In this document: piece by piece, positions 54,943-64,000 of the stretch
Position numbering within the stretch: the first letter of the stretch is position 1
Layout: each line of letters starts with the position of its first letter
Assembly (NCBI RefSeq): GCF_040839445.1
Contig: NZ_JBDPGJ010000001.1
Coordinates: 372,001 to 436,000, forward strand
Length of the DNA: 64,000 nucleotides
Direction of reading: 5' to 3'
From: Aquibium pacificus
GTDB lineage: Bacteria > Pseudomonadota > Alphaproteobacteria > Rhizobiales > Rhizobiaceae
Made by a program: the position numbers and the translations under genes
Notes under the pieces: generated by a model
What the model saw: the letters and a program-made list of their open reading frames with translations, nothing else
What the model was told of the DNA's origin: nothing
Databases searched by the model: none

Positions 54943-55652
54943 AGAAGCCAATCGGAGGCGCGGGACCGCGCGCGCTCAAGACGCGCATTAAGAAGAAGCG
55001 CGGCCTGAAGAACTCGTCGCGGCGGTGGTTGGAGCGGCATCTCAACGATCCGTACGTACACCGCGCCAAGGCGGAGGGTTTCCGATCGCGCGCAGCGTTC
55101 AAGCTGATCGAGATCGACGACCGCTACAAGCTCCTGAAGCCGGGTGCCAGGGTGATCGATCTCGGCGCGGCGCCGGGAGGGTGGAGCCAGGTCGCCGCCC
55201 GGCGGACAGGCTCGACGGACGACAATCCTTCCATCGTGGCGATCGACTATCTCGGGATGGACGCGGTGCCCGGCACCGTCTTCCTGAAGATGGACTTCCT
55301 CGATCCCGCCGCGCCCGACAGACTGATCGAGGCGCTCGGCGGCGCGCCCGACGTCGTCATATCCGACATGGCGGCCCCGACCACGGGCCATCGGCGGACG
55401 GATCACATCCGCACCATGCAACTGTGCGAGGTCGCCGCCGATTTCGCCGTCAGCGTCCTGAAGCCGGGCGGGCACTTCCTCGCCAAGACCTTCCAGGGCG
55501 GCACGGAGAACGAGGTGCTGGACATGCTCAAGAGGAGCTTTGCCAGCGTCCATCACGTCAAGCCGCCGGCCTCACGCGAAGAGTCCGTCGAGCTTTATCT
55601 CCTGGCCAAGGGCTTCAAGGGGCGCGTTGAGCGCGAGGAGCAGCAGGAGTAG
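54939..55652 (+). CDS. rlmE: 23S rRNA 2'-O-ribose U2552 methyltransferase
   Basis: The ATG at 54939, overlapping the Ppx stop (ATGA), gives 237 residues. The Rossmann-type SAM methyltransferase has motif I VIDLGAAPGGWSQVA, catalytic Asp in VVISDMAAPTTGHRRTDH, catalytic Lys in GGHFLAKTFQGG and Glu in REESVELYLLAKGFKG (the K-D-K-E tetrad of the RlmE/FtsJ family). The basic N-terminus (KTRIKKKRGLKNSS) binds RNA. It methylates U2552 (E. coli numbering) late in large-subunit assembly. Confidence 0.95.
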   Translation: MKKPIGGAGPRALKTRIKKKRGLKNSSRRWLERHLNDPYVHRAKAEGFRSRAAFKLIEIDDRYKLLKPGARVIDLGAAPGGWSQVAARRTGSTDDNPSIVAIDYLGMDAVPGTVFLKMDFLDPAAPDRLIEALGGAPDVVISDMAAPTTGHRRTDHIRTMQLCEVAADFAVSVLKPGGHFLAKTFQGGTENEVLDMLKRSFASVHHVKPPASREESVELYLLAKGFKGRVEREEQQE

Positions 55653-55662
55653 ATCCCGCCGC

Positions 55663-57147
55663 CTATTTCGCGGGCACGACCTGGGAGCGCGAATTCACGC
55701 CGCCGGAGCGGTGGCCGGAGACGGTGCTGCCCGCATCCGGCGGAAGCGCCAGGAACGGAAGCGCGGCCAGGGACGTCACGAGACCGACCAGCACGAAGGC
55801 AATCGCGAATGCAGTTGCCCCGAGCGTGTCGCCGCTGAACATTGCCACCCCCTCCAGGATGCCGCCGGCCAGCGCGACGCCCAGCGCGATGGAAATCTGC
55901 TGGGTGACGGCAGCGATCGCGGTGGCCTGTCCCGCCTTGTCGTCGCCGATGTCGGCGAAGACCAGCGCGTTGGCGGAGGTGAAGAAGAGAGAACGCAAGA
56001 AACCGCCCACGATGAGCACGGCGATGATCATCCAGGCTGGAGTCTCGGCCGTGAAGGCCGCAGCGACGCCGATGAAGATGCCGCCGGCAATTGCGGTCGA
56101 TATGAGCACGGTCCGGAAGCCACCCTTGCGCAGGGTTGTGCTGGCGAAGAACTTCATGCCGATCGCGCCGAACGCTCCTGCGAAGGTCAGCATACCCGAC
56201 TGGAAAGGCGAGAGGCCGAAGCCGAGCTGGAACATGAGCGGCAGCAGGAAGGGTGTCGCGCCGGCTCCGATGCGGAAAAGCGAGCCGCCGCTGATCGCTG
56301 CCCGGAACACCGGGTTGCGGAAGAGCCCTAGGTCGAGGATCGGCCTTTCGACGCGCCGGGCGTGCCGGAAGTAGAGCAAGCCCGAGCAGATGCCGAGCGC
56401 GAGCGTTGCGAAACCGAACACCGGCGGAAGCGCGGGCAGGCTGACGACGGAGAGGCCGAAAACGATGCCCGCGGCGGCCATTCCCGATAGCGCAAAGCCG
56501 GCGAAGTCGATGCGCCCGGCGATGCCGCGCTCCAGTTCCGGCAGGAGCAGCCAGGCTGCGCAGATTCCGGCTACGCCGATCGGCACGTTGATGAGGAAGA
56601 TCCAGTGCCAGCTGACGAAAGTCGTGATGAAGCCGCCGACCGGCGGTCCGACCAGCGGCCCCACGAGCGCCGGGACTGTCAGCCAGGCCATCGCGGAGAC
56701 GAGATTGCTCCTCGGCGTCGCGCGCACGAGCAGTAGCCGGGCGACGGGCGTCATCATCGAGCCGCCCATGCCCTGAAGGAACCGCGCCAGGACGAAGCCG
56801 CCGAGCGAGGACGCCGTCGCGCAGGCGATCGATCCGAGAACGAAAACGCCGATCGCCGTACAGAACACCCGCTTGGCGCCGAAGCGATCCGCCATCCAGG
56901 CACTGATCGGAATGAAGATCGCCACCGACACGAGGTAGGCTGTCAGGGCGAGCTTGAGGGCAATCGGGTTCGTGTCGATGTCCGCGGCGATCGCCGGGAG
57001 CGAGGTCGCGATGACGGTGGAGTCCATCTGCTCCATGAAGAGGGCAACAGCGAGCACGAGCGGAATGGTTCGGTTCAACGCAGGTTCCTGTTCTTGACCT
57101 GGAGGGGCGTTAACACGGGCTCGCGGGGTCTGTCCCGCAGAATGCAT
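55663..57147 (-). CDS. MFS drug/efflux transporter, DHA2 (EmrB/QacA) type
   Basis: The 494-residue membrane protein has about fourteen hydrophobic helices and the DHA2 opening VLAVALFMEQMDSTVIATSL; FLQGMGGSMMTPVARLLLVR and PLVGPPVGGFITTFVSWHWI are further MFS family marks. It is likely a proton-driven efflux pump. The N-terminal 25 residues are charged; a TTG near 57078 (LNRTIPLVL) is a possible true start, since the start near 57147 adds a non-helical extension. It is convergent with rlmE (10 nt). Confidence 0.9.
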   Translation of the reverse strand: MHSAGQTPRARVNAPPGQEQEPALNRTIPLVLAVALFMEQMDSTVIATSLPAIAADIDTNPIALKLALTAYLVSVAIFIPISAWMADRFGAKRVFCTAIGVFVLGSIACATASSLGGFVLARFLQGMGGSMMTPVARLLLVRATPRSNLVSAMAWLTVPALVGPLVGPPVGGFITTFVSWHWIFLINVPIGVAGICAAWLLLPELERGIAGRIDFAGFALSGMAAAGIVFGLSVVSLPALPPVFGFATLALGICSGLLYFRHARRVERPILDLGLFRNPVFRAAISGGSLFRIGAGATPFLLPLMFQLGFGLSPFQSGMLTFAGAFGAIGMKFFASTTLRKGGFRTVLISTAIAGGIFIGVAAAFTAETPAWMIIAVLIVGGFLRSLFFTSANALVFADIGDDKAGQATAIAAVTQQISIALGVALAGGILEGVAMFSGDTLGATAFAIAFVLVGLVTSLAALPFLALPPDAGSTVSGHRSGGVNSRSQVVPAK

Positions 57148-57394
57148 TCGGCCACAAAAGATCGAGAAGGGGCGGCGGTTCCGATTGAGAGCGCGTGCGA
57201 GCAGGTACTCGTGCCGGTGGATACCCTTTCTGGCGGACCTGTTCGATCGACTGGATTTGGGAACCGGAGATGCTCGCTAATGCCTTTTCTTTGTCATGCG
57301 GCCATGGTACCAGCCAGCGCCATTCATCAACGGGAAACCGGAGAGTCGGCGCGGTCGAATGACTGGCGCCGATTTCAACTTTAAAGGAATGGCC

Positions 57395-58897
57395 ATGGCG
57401 AGAATCATCGTATCCGCAACCGGCACCGAAGCGCTGACCTTCGACGATGTGCTGCTGCAGCCCGGCCACTCCGACGTGATGCCCGGGCAGACCGACGTGC
57501 GCACCCGCATCGCCCGCGACATCGACCTCAACGTCCCGATCCTCTCGGCCGCCATGGATACGGTGACGGAGTCCCGACTGGCGATCGCCATGGCCCAGGC
57601 CGGCGGTATCGGCGTGATCCACCGCAACCTCTCGCCCGAACAGCAGGCCGAGGAGGTGCGGCAGGTCAAGAAGTTCGAGTCCGGGATGGTGGTCAACCCG
57701 GTGACGATCGGACCAGAAGCCACGCTGGGCGACGCGCAGGCTCTGATGCGCGCGCACGGCATCTCGGGCATTCCGGTGGTCGAAGACGGCGGTCTGGGCG
57801 GCCAGACCATGGGGCGGCTCGTCGGCATCCTTACCAACCGCGACGTCCGCTTCGCCTCCGACCCCAGCCAGCGGGTCGCGGAACTGATGACGAAGGAGAA
57901 CCTCGTCACGGTGTCGGAAAACGTCGACCAGGAAGAGGCCAAGCGGCTCCTGCACCAGCGTCGCATCGAGAAGCTGCTCGTGGTGGACGAACGCGGCCAC
58001 TGCGTCGGGCTGATCACGGTCAAGGACATCGAGAAGTCGCAGCTCAACCCGAATGCCGCCAAGGACGCGCAGGGGCGGCTGCGGGTCGCGGCGGCCACCA
58101 CGGTTGGCGAGGATGGCTTCGAGCGGGCCCAGCGGCTTATCGAGGCCGGGGTCGACCTTCTCGTCATCGACACGGCGCACGGCCATTCGCAGCGCGTGCT
58201 CGAGGCCGTCACGCGGGCCAAGACGCTGTCTAATTCGGTCCGCATCATGGCCGGCAACGTCGCGACGGCCGAGGGAACACAGGCCCTGATCGACGCCGGC
58301 GCGGATGCCGTCAAGGTCGGCATCGGACCGGGCTCCATCTGCACGACCCGCATCGTGGCGGGCGTGGGCGTGCCGCAGCTCTCCGCGATCATGGCCGCGG
58401 TGGAGGCGGCGGACCGGCAGGGCATCTCGGTCATCGCTGACGGCGGCATCAAGTATTCGGGCGATCTTGCCAAGGCGCTCGCGGCGGGCGCCAGCGCTGC
58501 GATGGTCGGCTCGCTGCTCGCCGGCACCGAAGAGAGCCCGGGCGAGGTCTACCTGCACCAGGGCCGTTCCTTCAAGGCCTATCGCGGCATGGGCTCGGTC
58601 GGCGCCATGGCGCGAGGCTCAGCCGACCGCTATTTCCAGGCGGAGGTACGCGACACGCTCAAGCTGGTGCCGGAAGGCATCGAGGGGCAGGTGCCCTTCA
58701 AGGGGCCGGTGAGCGGTGTCCTGCACCAGCTGGCCGGCGGCCTGAGGGCCGCCATGGGCTACGTCGGGGCGAAAGACCTGGAGGAACTGCGGACCAAGGC
58801 GACCTTCGTACGCATCTCCGGCGCGGGCCTGCGCGAAAGCCACACCCATGACGTCACGATCACTCGCGAGAGCCCGAACTATCCGGGCATGACCTGA
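57395..58897 (+). CDS. guaB: Inosine-5'-monophosphate dehydrogenase
   Basis: The ATG at 57395 is preceded by AAAGGA and gives 500 residues; upstream in-frame ATGs exist. The TIM-barrel enzyme oxidises IMP to XMP with NAD, the committed step to GMP. TFDDVLLQPGHSDVMP, LSAAMDTVTESRLAIAMAQ, catalytic loop GIGPGSICTTRIVAG with the nucleophilic Cys, and YRGMGSVGAMARGSADRYF (flap) are present, and a CBS pair lies at about 95-215. The flanking order, MFS then guaB, is typical of the order. Confidence 0.96.
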   Translation: MARIIVSATGTEALTFDDVLLQPGHSDVMPGQTDVRTRIARDIDLNVPILSAAMDTVTESRLAIAMAQAGGIGVIHRNLSPEQQAEEVRQVKKFESGMVVNPVTIGPEATLGDAQALMRAHGISGIPVVEDGGLGGQTMGRLVGILTNRDVRFASDPSQRVAELMTKENLVTVSENVDQEEAKRLLHQRRIEKLLVVDERGHCVGLITVKDIEKSQLNPNAAKDAQGRLRVAAATTVGEDGFERAQRLIEAGVDLLVIDTAHGHSQRVLEAVTRAKTLSNSVRIMAGNVATAEGTQALIDAGADAVKVGIGPGSICTTRIVAGVGVPQLSAIMAAVEAADRQGISVIADGGIKYSGDLAKALAAGASAAMVGSLLAGTEESPGEVYLHQGRSFKAYRGMGSVGAMARGSADRYFQAEVRDTLKLVPEGIEGQVPFKGPVSGVLHQLAGGLRAAMGYVGAKDLEELRTKATFVRISGAGLRESHTHDVTITRESPNYPGMT

Positions 58898-58958
58898 CGT
58901 TACGGCCCCACCGACCCGCCAATCTTCCACCGCAACCTCGATCGGCGCTCTTCTCCAC

Positions 58959-60125
58959 ATGACCCTTCTGGACCAACTCACGGCCGAGGCGCGGCTGGCG
59001 CCCGACAGCGGCATCTCGACCATCATCGACTACGGACGGGAGCGGCCCGGCATCATCCCGTTGTGGGCGGGGGAGGGTGATATGGCCACGCCGGAGTTCA
59101 TCTCGAACGCGGCAATCGAGGGGCTGCGGAACGGCGAGACCTTCTACACCTGGCAGCGCGGCATCCCGGAACTGCGCACCGCGCTCGCCGACTATCACGG
59201 CCGTCACTTCGGCAGGGATTTCCAGCCGGAGGAGTTCATGGTCACCGGCTCGGGCATGCATGCGATCCAGCTTGCCTTGCAGGCCACTGTGCACGCGGGC
59301 GACGAGGCGGTCTACCTGTCGCCGGCCTGGCCGAACTTCCCCGCGGCCGCCAGCATCGTGGGCACGAAGCCGGTGCCCGTCCAACTCGAATTCTCCGATA
59401 ATGGCTGGATGCTCGATCCGGAAAAGCTGGCCGCCGCCATCACGCCGAAGACCCGAGCGATCTTCGTCAATTCGCCGTCGAATCCGACAGGATGGACGGC
59501 CGATCGCGAAACGCTGAAGGCGATCCTCGATCTGTCTCGCAGGCACGGGCTCTGGATCATCGCCGACGAGATCTACGCGTTGTTCCACTACGACGGCCAG
59601 CGCGCCGCGTCGTTCCTCGACGTCATGGAGCCCGATGACAGGGTGCTGTTCGTCAACAGCTTTTCCAAGAACTGGGCGATGACCGGCTGGCGGATCGGCT
59701 GGTTGCGCCTTCATCCGGAACTTCAACAGACGTTCGAGAACCTCATCCAGTACTCGAACTCCGGCGTGCCGCAATTCCTGCAGCGCGGCGCGGTCGCGGC
59801 CTTGAACCATGGCGACGGGTTCGTCGCCGAACAGGTGCGGCGCGCAGCCCAGGCGCGAGACCTCGTGTGTAGGATCCTCGGCGATACCGGGCGCGTCCGG
59901 CTGTCGGCGCCGCAGGGCGCGTTCTATCTCTTTTTCGCCGTCGACGGCATGCCGGACGCGAGGGCAGCCGCCTTCGAGATCGTCGACCGCGCCAACGTGG
60001 GGCTGGCACCAGGCACCGCCTTCGGCGCGGGAGGCGACGGGTATCTCAGGCTCTGTTTCCACCGCAGGCTCGACCAGCTGGAAGAGGCCGCGAACCGGCT
60101 CGGCGAGTGGATCAGCAATCGCTGA
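58959..60125 (+). CDS. PLP-dependent aminotransferase (class I/II)
   Basis: The 388-residue fold-type I enzyme has the cofactor Lys in NSFSKNWAMTGWRIGW, the carboxylate-contact NSPSNPTGW and the C-terminal Arg region in YLRLCFHRRL. It begins 61 nt after guaB. It resembles aspartate-type aminotransferases, but the amino-acid substrate is not identifiable. Co-transcription with guaB is possible. Confidence 0.92.
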   Translation: MTLLDQLTAEARLAPDSGISTIIDYGRERPGIIPLWAGEGDMATPEFISNAAIEGLRNGETFYTWQRGIPELRTALADYHGRHFGRDFQPEEFMVTGSGMHAIQLALQATVHAGDEAVYLSPAWPNFPAAASIVGTKPVPVQLEFSDNGWMLDPEKLAAAITPKTRAIFVNSPSNPTGWTADRETLKAILDLSRRHGLWIIADEIYALFHYDGQRAASFLDVMEPDDRVLFVNSFSKNWAMTGWRIGWLRLHPELQQTFENLIQYSNSGVPQFLQRGAVAALNHGDGFVAEQVRRAAQARDLVCRILGDTGRVRLSAPQGAFYLFFAVDGMPDARAAAFEIVDRANVGLAPGTAFGAGGDGYLRLCFHRRLDQLEEAANRLGEWISNR

Positions 60126-60248
60126 ATCGGCCTTTTACTTAAAATTGCGCCGAACGACTTAAGCGCGCCTCAGACCAATTCTGCCCATACTGCGCTCACT
60201 CCGGCACCGGGACGTGTCGGTAACCGAAACAGGGCGGGAAGCGGTCAG

Positions 60249-61241
60249 ATGGCTGTGCTTGTCACGGGGGGCGCCGGATATATCGGCAGCCACATGGTGT
60301 GGGAACTGCTCGACGCGGGCGAGGACGTCGTCGTGCTCGACAATCTGTCGACGGGCTTCGAATGGGCGCTGCCGGCCGAGGCCGCTTTCTACAAGGGCGA
60401 CGTCGCGGACCGCCGCCTCGTGCGCAGAATCATCAAGCAGCACCAAGTTGATGCGATCATTCACTTTGCCGGCTCCGTGGTCGTGCCGGATTCCATTGCG
60501 AACCCGCTCGGCTACTACGAGAACAACACCTGCAAGTCGCGCGCGCTGATCGCCCATGCGGTCGAGTGCGGCGTGAAGCATTTCATCTTCTCCTCGACCG
60601 CCGCGATCTACGCGGCCGGCGGCGCCGAGCCGCTGGACGAGGAGGCGCTGATCGCGCCGCAGACGCCCTACGGCATGTCGAAGCTGATGGTCGAACTGAT
60701 GCTGCGGGACGTCGCCATCGCGCATCCGCTGAATTACGCCGTCCTGCGCTACTTCAACGTCGCGGGCGCCGATCCGAAGGGACGCACCGGCCAGTCGACC
60801 GCGGGCGCCACCCATCTCATCAAGGTGGTCTGCGAGGCGGCGGCGGGAAAGCGCGGCCATGTCGACGTCTACGGCAGCGACTACGACACGCCGGACGGGA
60901 CGGGCATTCGCGACTTCATCCATGTCTCGGATCTGACGCTGGCGCACAAGCTCGCCCTTCGCAGGCTGCGCTCGGGCGGCGGGAACCTGGTCGCCAACTG
61001 CGGCTACGGCCACGGCTATTCCGTGCAAGAGGTGATCGCCAGCGCCAAGAAGCTCACGGGCAGCGATTTCCGCGTCAACTTCGCCCCGCGTCGGCCGGGC
61101 GATCTCGCCTCCGTCATCGCCAACGCCGGGCGCGCGCGCAAGGAACTCGCGTGGACACCGAAATTCGACGCGCTCGACGACATCATCGAGACATCGCTCG
61201 CCTGGGAAGAGAGCCTTACCAGGAAGAATTCGGCGGCATAG
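60249..61241 (+). CDS. galE: UDP-glucose 4-epimerase
   Basis: The 330-residue extended short-chain dehydrogenase begins with the NAD-binding GGAGYIGSHMVWELL, has the catalytic Ser region SSTAAIYAAGG and the Tyr-x-x-x-Lys motif PYGMSKLMVE, and ends in GYSVQEVIASAKKLTG and RRPGDLASVIANAGRARKEL. Interconverts UDP-glucose and UDP-galactose for surface polysaccharide. Length and sequence fit GalE of Hyphomicrobiales. Confidence 0.93.
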   Translation: MAVLVTGGAGYIGSHMVWELLDAGEDVVVLDNLSTGFEWALPAEAAFYKGDVADRRLVRRIIKQHQVDAIIHFAGSVVVPDSIANPLGYYENNTCKSRALIAHAVECGVKHFIFSSTAAIYAAGGAEPLDEEALIAPQTPYGMSKLMVELMLRDVAIAHPLNYAVLRYFNVAGADPKGRTGQSTAGATHLIKVVCEAAAGKRGHVDVYGSDYDTPDGTGIRDFIHVSDLTLAHKLALRRLRSGGGNLVANCGYGHGYSVQEVIASAKKLTGSDFRVNFAPRRPGDLASVIANAGRARKELAWTPKFDALDDIIETSLAWEESLTRKNSAA

Positions 61242-61365
61242 GCGCTTCCGCCGCCGGTTCCAGGCATTTTGCGGGTATGCGACGAATACGGAACGGCTCG
61301 CGTCCTGCGAAGTTGGGGAGATGATCGCCACGCGGTCTGCAACCCCGGTTTCAGAGGATATCGCC

Positions 61366-61584
61366 ATGGCCCTGACCCAGGAAGAAATCATCTCGATCGT
61401 CGGCCCGGTCGACCGGCCGACTCTTGCCGAAATCGCCGCCACGGAGGCGAGTGTCGAGGAATTGCGCGAAGCGGCAGCCTGGCTCGCCAACGACGAGGCT
61501 CTCGTCAACGAAGGACGACGGTTGCCTGGTCCACGTGTGGCGACCCTGATCGAGCTTCTGGACGAGCCGGTCGAGGAGCGCTGA
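61366..61584 (+). CDS. Small conserved-type hypothetical protein
   Basis: A 72-residue frame from the ATG at 61366, with AGAGGA ahead: MALTQEEIISIVGPVDRPTL, then acidic helical sequence (ATEASVEELREAAAWLANDE). No signal peptide or cysteine. The frame reads in the same direction as galE and groES. Possibly a real small acidic protein; no function known. Confidence 0.6.
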   Translation: MALTQEEIISIVGPVDRPTLAEIAATEASVEELREAAAWLANDEALVNEGRRLPGPRVATLIELLDEPVEER

Positions 61585-61660
61585 AGGCGCAGCGTTTTCC
61601 GGAGAAAGCCGGCGCCGAACGCGAGCGAACCGGCCATTCCTGCTTCCCTTCAAGGGGTGC

Positions 61661-61688
61661 TTTGGCACTCTCGCGCGAGAGTGCCAAA
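61661..61688. promoter_or_regulatory. CIRCE-like heat-shock element upstream of groESL
   Basis: TTGGCACTC (61662-61670) and GAGTGCCAA (61679-61687) are the two arms of a CIRCE element, the HrcA repressor-binding palindrome (consensus TTAGCACTC-N9-GAGTGCTAA). The spacer here is 8 nt and itself palindromic, so a perfect 28-bp palindrome results. It lies about 150 nt before the groES ATG. Confidence 0.85.
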
Positions 61689-61835
61689 ATTTTCGCGGCG
61701 ACCTCTTGAAAGTGGAAGAACCTCAAAATAGATCACCCGCGCGCGATGCCGCTGAAGGGTCGCGCACCCCGCTCCGGACACATGTGTCGGGAGTGGTGGA
61801 ACCTCTCAATCTGTTTGTCCCATGAGGAGAAAGAC

Positions 61836-62150
61836 ATGACGTTCCGTCCCCTGCACGACCGCATCCTGGTCCGCCGAATCGAGGCCGAAGAGAAGACGGC
61901 CGGCGGCATCATCATCCCCGACACCGCCAAGGAAAAGCCGATGGAAGGCGAGGTCATCGCCGCGGGTCCCGGCGGGCGCGACGATAAGGGGCAGGTCCAG
62001 CCGCTCGACGTCAAGGTCGGCGACCGGATCCTGTTCGGGAAGTGGTCCGGCACCGAGATCAGGCTCGACGGCGAGGACCTGCTCATCATGAAGGAGAGCG
62101 ACGTGATGGGCATCATCGAAGCTGCCGCTTCGCTCAAGAAGGCCGCCTGA
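61836..62150 (+). CDS. groES: Co-chaperonin GroES (Cpn10)
   Basis: The ATG at 61836, behind GAGGAGAAAG, gives 104 residues: FRPLHDRILVRRIEAEEKTA, GGIIIPDTAKEKPMEGEVIA and GDRILFGKWSGTEI, with the mobile loop around IIIPDTAKEKP. It caps GroEL as a heptamer. An in-frame upstream stretch to 61746 lacks a ribosome-binding site. HrcA control is inferred from the CIRCE element. Confidence 0.97.
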   Translation: MTFRPLHDRILVRRIEAEEKTAGGIIIPDTAKEKPMEGEVIAAGPGGRDDKGQVQPLDVKVGDRILFGKWSGTEIRLDGEDLLIMKESDVMGIIEAAASLKKAA

Positions 62151-62203
62151 CGGCTTCGCAAGACCAACAGTCAATGAAAGCTGCCTAGAGAAGGAGTGAA
62201 CCC

Positions 62204-63829
<1,626 letters not shown>

Positions 63830-63855
63830 AACCGCATTTCACCGGCCTGAAGATC

Positions 63856-63886
63856 GCCCGCGCTCCGCGAGGAGCGCGGGCTTTTT
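63856..63886 (+). terminator. Rho-independent terminator after groEL
   Basis: GCCCGCGCTCC (63856-63866), loop GCGA, then GGAGCGCGGGC (63871-63881) gives a perfect 11-bp GC-rich stem followed by TTTTT (63882-63886). Lies 26 nt after the groEL stop. Confidence 0.92.
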
Positions 63887-63977
63887 GTTCCCGGGAATGG
63901 TTACCGCCGCGGCGCGCTGCATTCCGGAACATCGCGGCGCCTGGTGTATTGGGAACGCGGATTAACCGGAGTTCGAC

Positions 63978-64000
63978 ATGGCGAGACACGGGTTGGCCTG
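63978..64000 (+). CDS. Possible gene start cut by window edge
   Basis: After CCGGAG comes an ATG at 63978 (MARHGLA) that continues beyond the window. Only the first seven codons are visible, so no identity can be given. Confidence 0.3.

Noticed and set aside
61746..61835. N-terminally extended GroES
   Set aside because: The upstream codons lack a ribosome-binding sequence, and GroES of normal length starts at 61836 behind GAGGAGAAAG.

Overview
The window looks like a chromosomal segment of a GC-rich alphaproteobacterium, most likely order Hyphomicrobiales (Rhizobiales), family Phyllobacteriaceae or a neighbour. This is inferred from codon use, from the many ABC and TRAP uptake systems with their own GntR, IclR or TetR regulators, and from a core block ordered ppx/gppA-like, rlmE, MFS, guaB, aminotransferase, galE, groES, groEL. 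No complete rRNA or tRNA gene was seen.

Layout. (1) 1-3323: a LysR regulator faces an AhpD-like, PPOX-like, DUF1348 and YHS gene set. (2) 3870-6162: DUF1326, DUF2182 and a nucleotide cyclase with an N-terminal cysteine cluster. (3) 6399-14189: a worn zone with a cut-off cytochrome P450, a frameshifted ABC exporter ATPase, a restriction-enzyme (HsdR) tail and a 47-nt tRNA-Gly(CCC) 3' fragment. These surround a signalling operon (five-GAF histidine kinase, receiver protein, receiver-cyclase) and an alpha/beta hydrolase. (4) 14.2-38.8 kb: a catabolic island lying between two tRNA-Gly(CCC)-derived repeats. It carries an SsuABC/NMT1-type operon with VOC protein, FCD regulator and FAD-linked oxidase; an IclR-controlled PLP lyase, dipeptide-type ABC transporter, amidohydrolase and RidA operon that ends in an IS481-family remnant; and a BMP/nucleoside-type ABC operon with phosphorylase, PfkB kinase, SIS isomerase, cysteine hydrolase and aldehyde dehydrogenase. 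(5) 39.3-46.4 kb: a TetR-linked carbohydrate-type ABC transporter interleaved with a metallophosphoesterase and a tyrosine-phosphatase-like protein. (6) 46.4-53.3 kb: a TetR-TRAP-cyclase-BKACE-OsmC-SMP-30 operon. (7) 53.5-64.0 kb: housekeeping genes ending in groESL behind a CIRCE-like palindrome, with a strong terminator after groEL.

How the genes work together. Four transport-plus-enzyme modules each pair an importer with hydrolases, lyases or oxidoreductases and a local regulator, so the segment reads as nutrient-scavenging accessory DNA next to core genes. The substrates cannot be read from sequence. The best-supported ideas are a nucleoside or ribose-phosphate route (31-38 kb), a PLP-lyase/RidA route for an amino acid or amide (20-29 kb), uptake and dephosphorylation of a phosphorylated or phosphodiester compound (40-46 kb), and degradation of a carboxylate through a beta-keto acid cleavage enzyme (47-53 kb). 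Start codons were picked by ribosome-binding-like sequence, family length and overlap with the upstream gene; where that was unclear, the entry says so.
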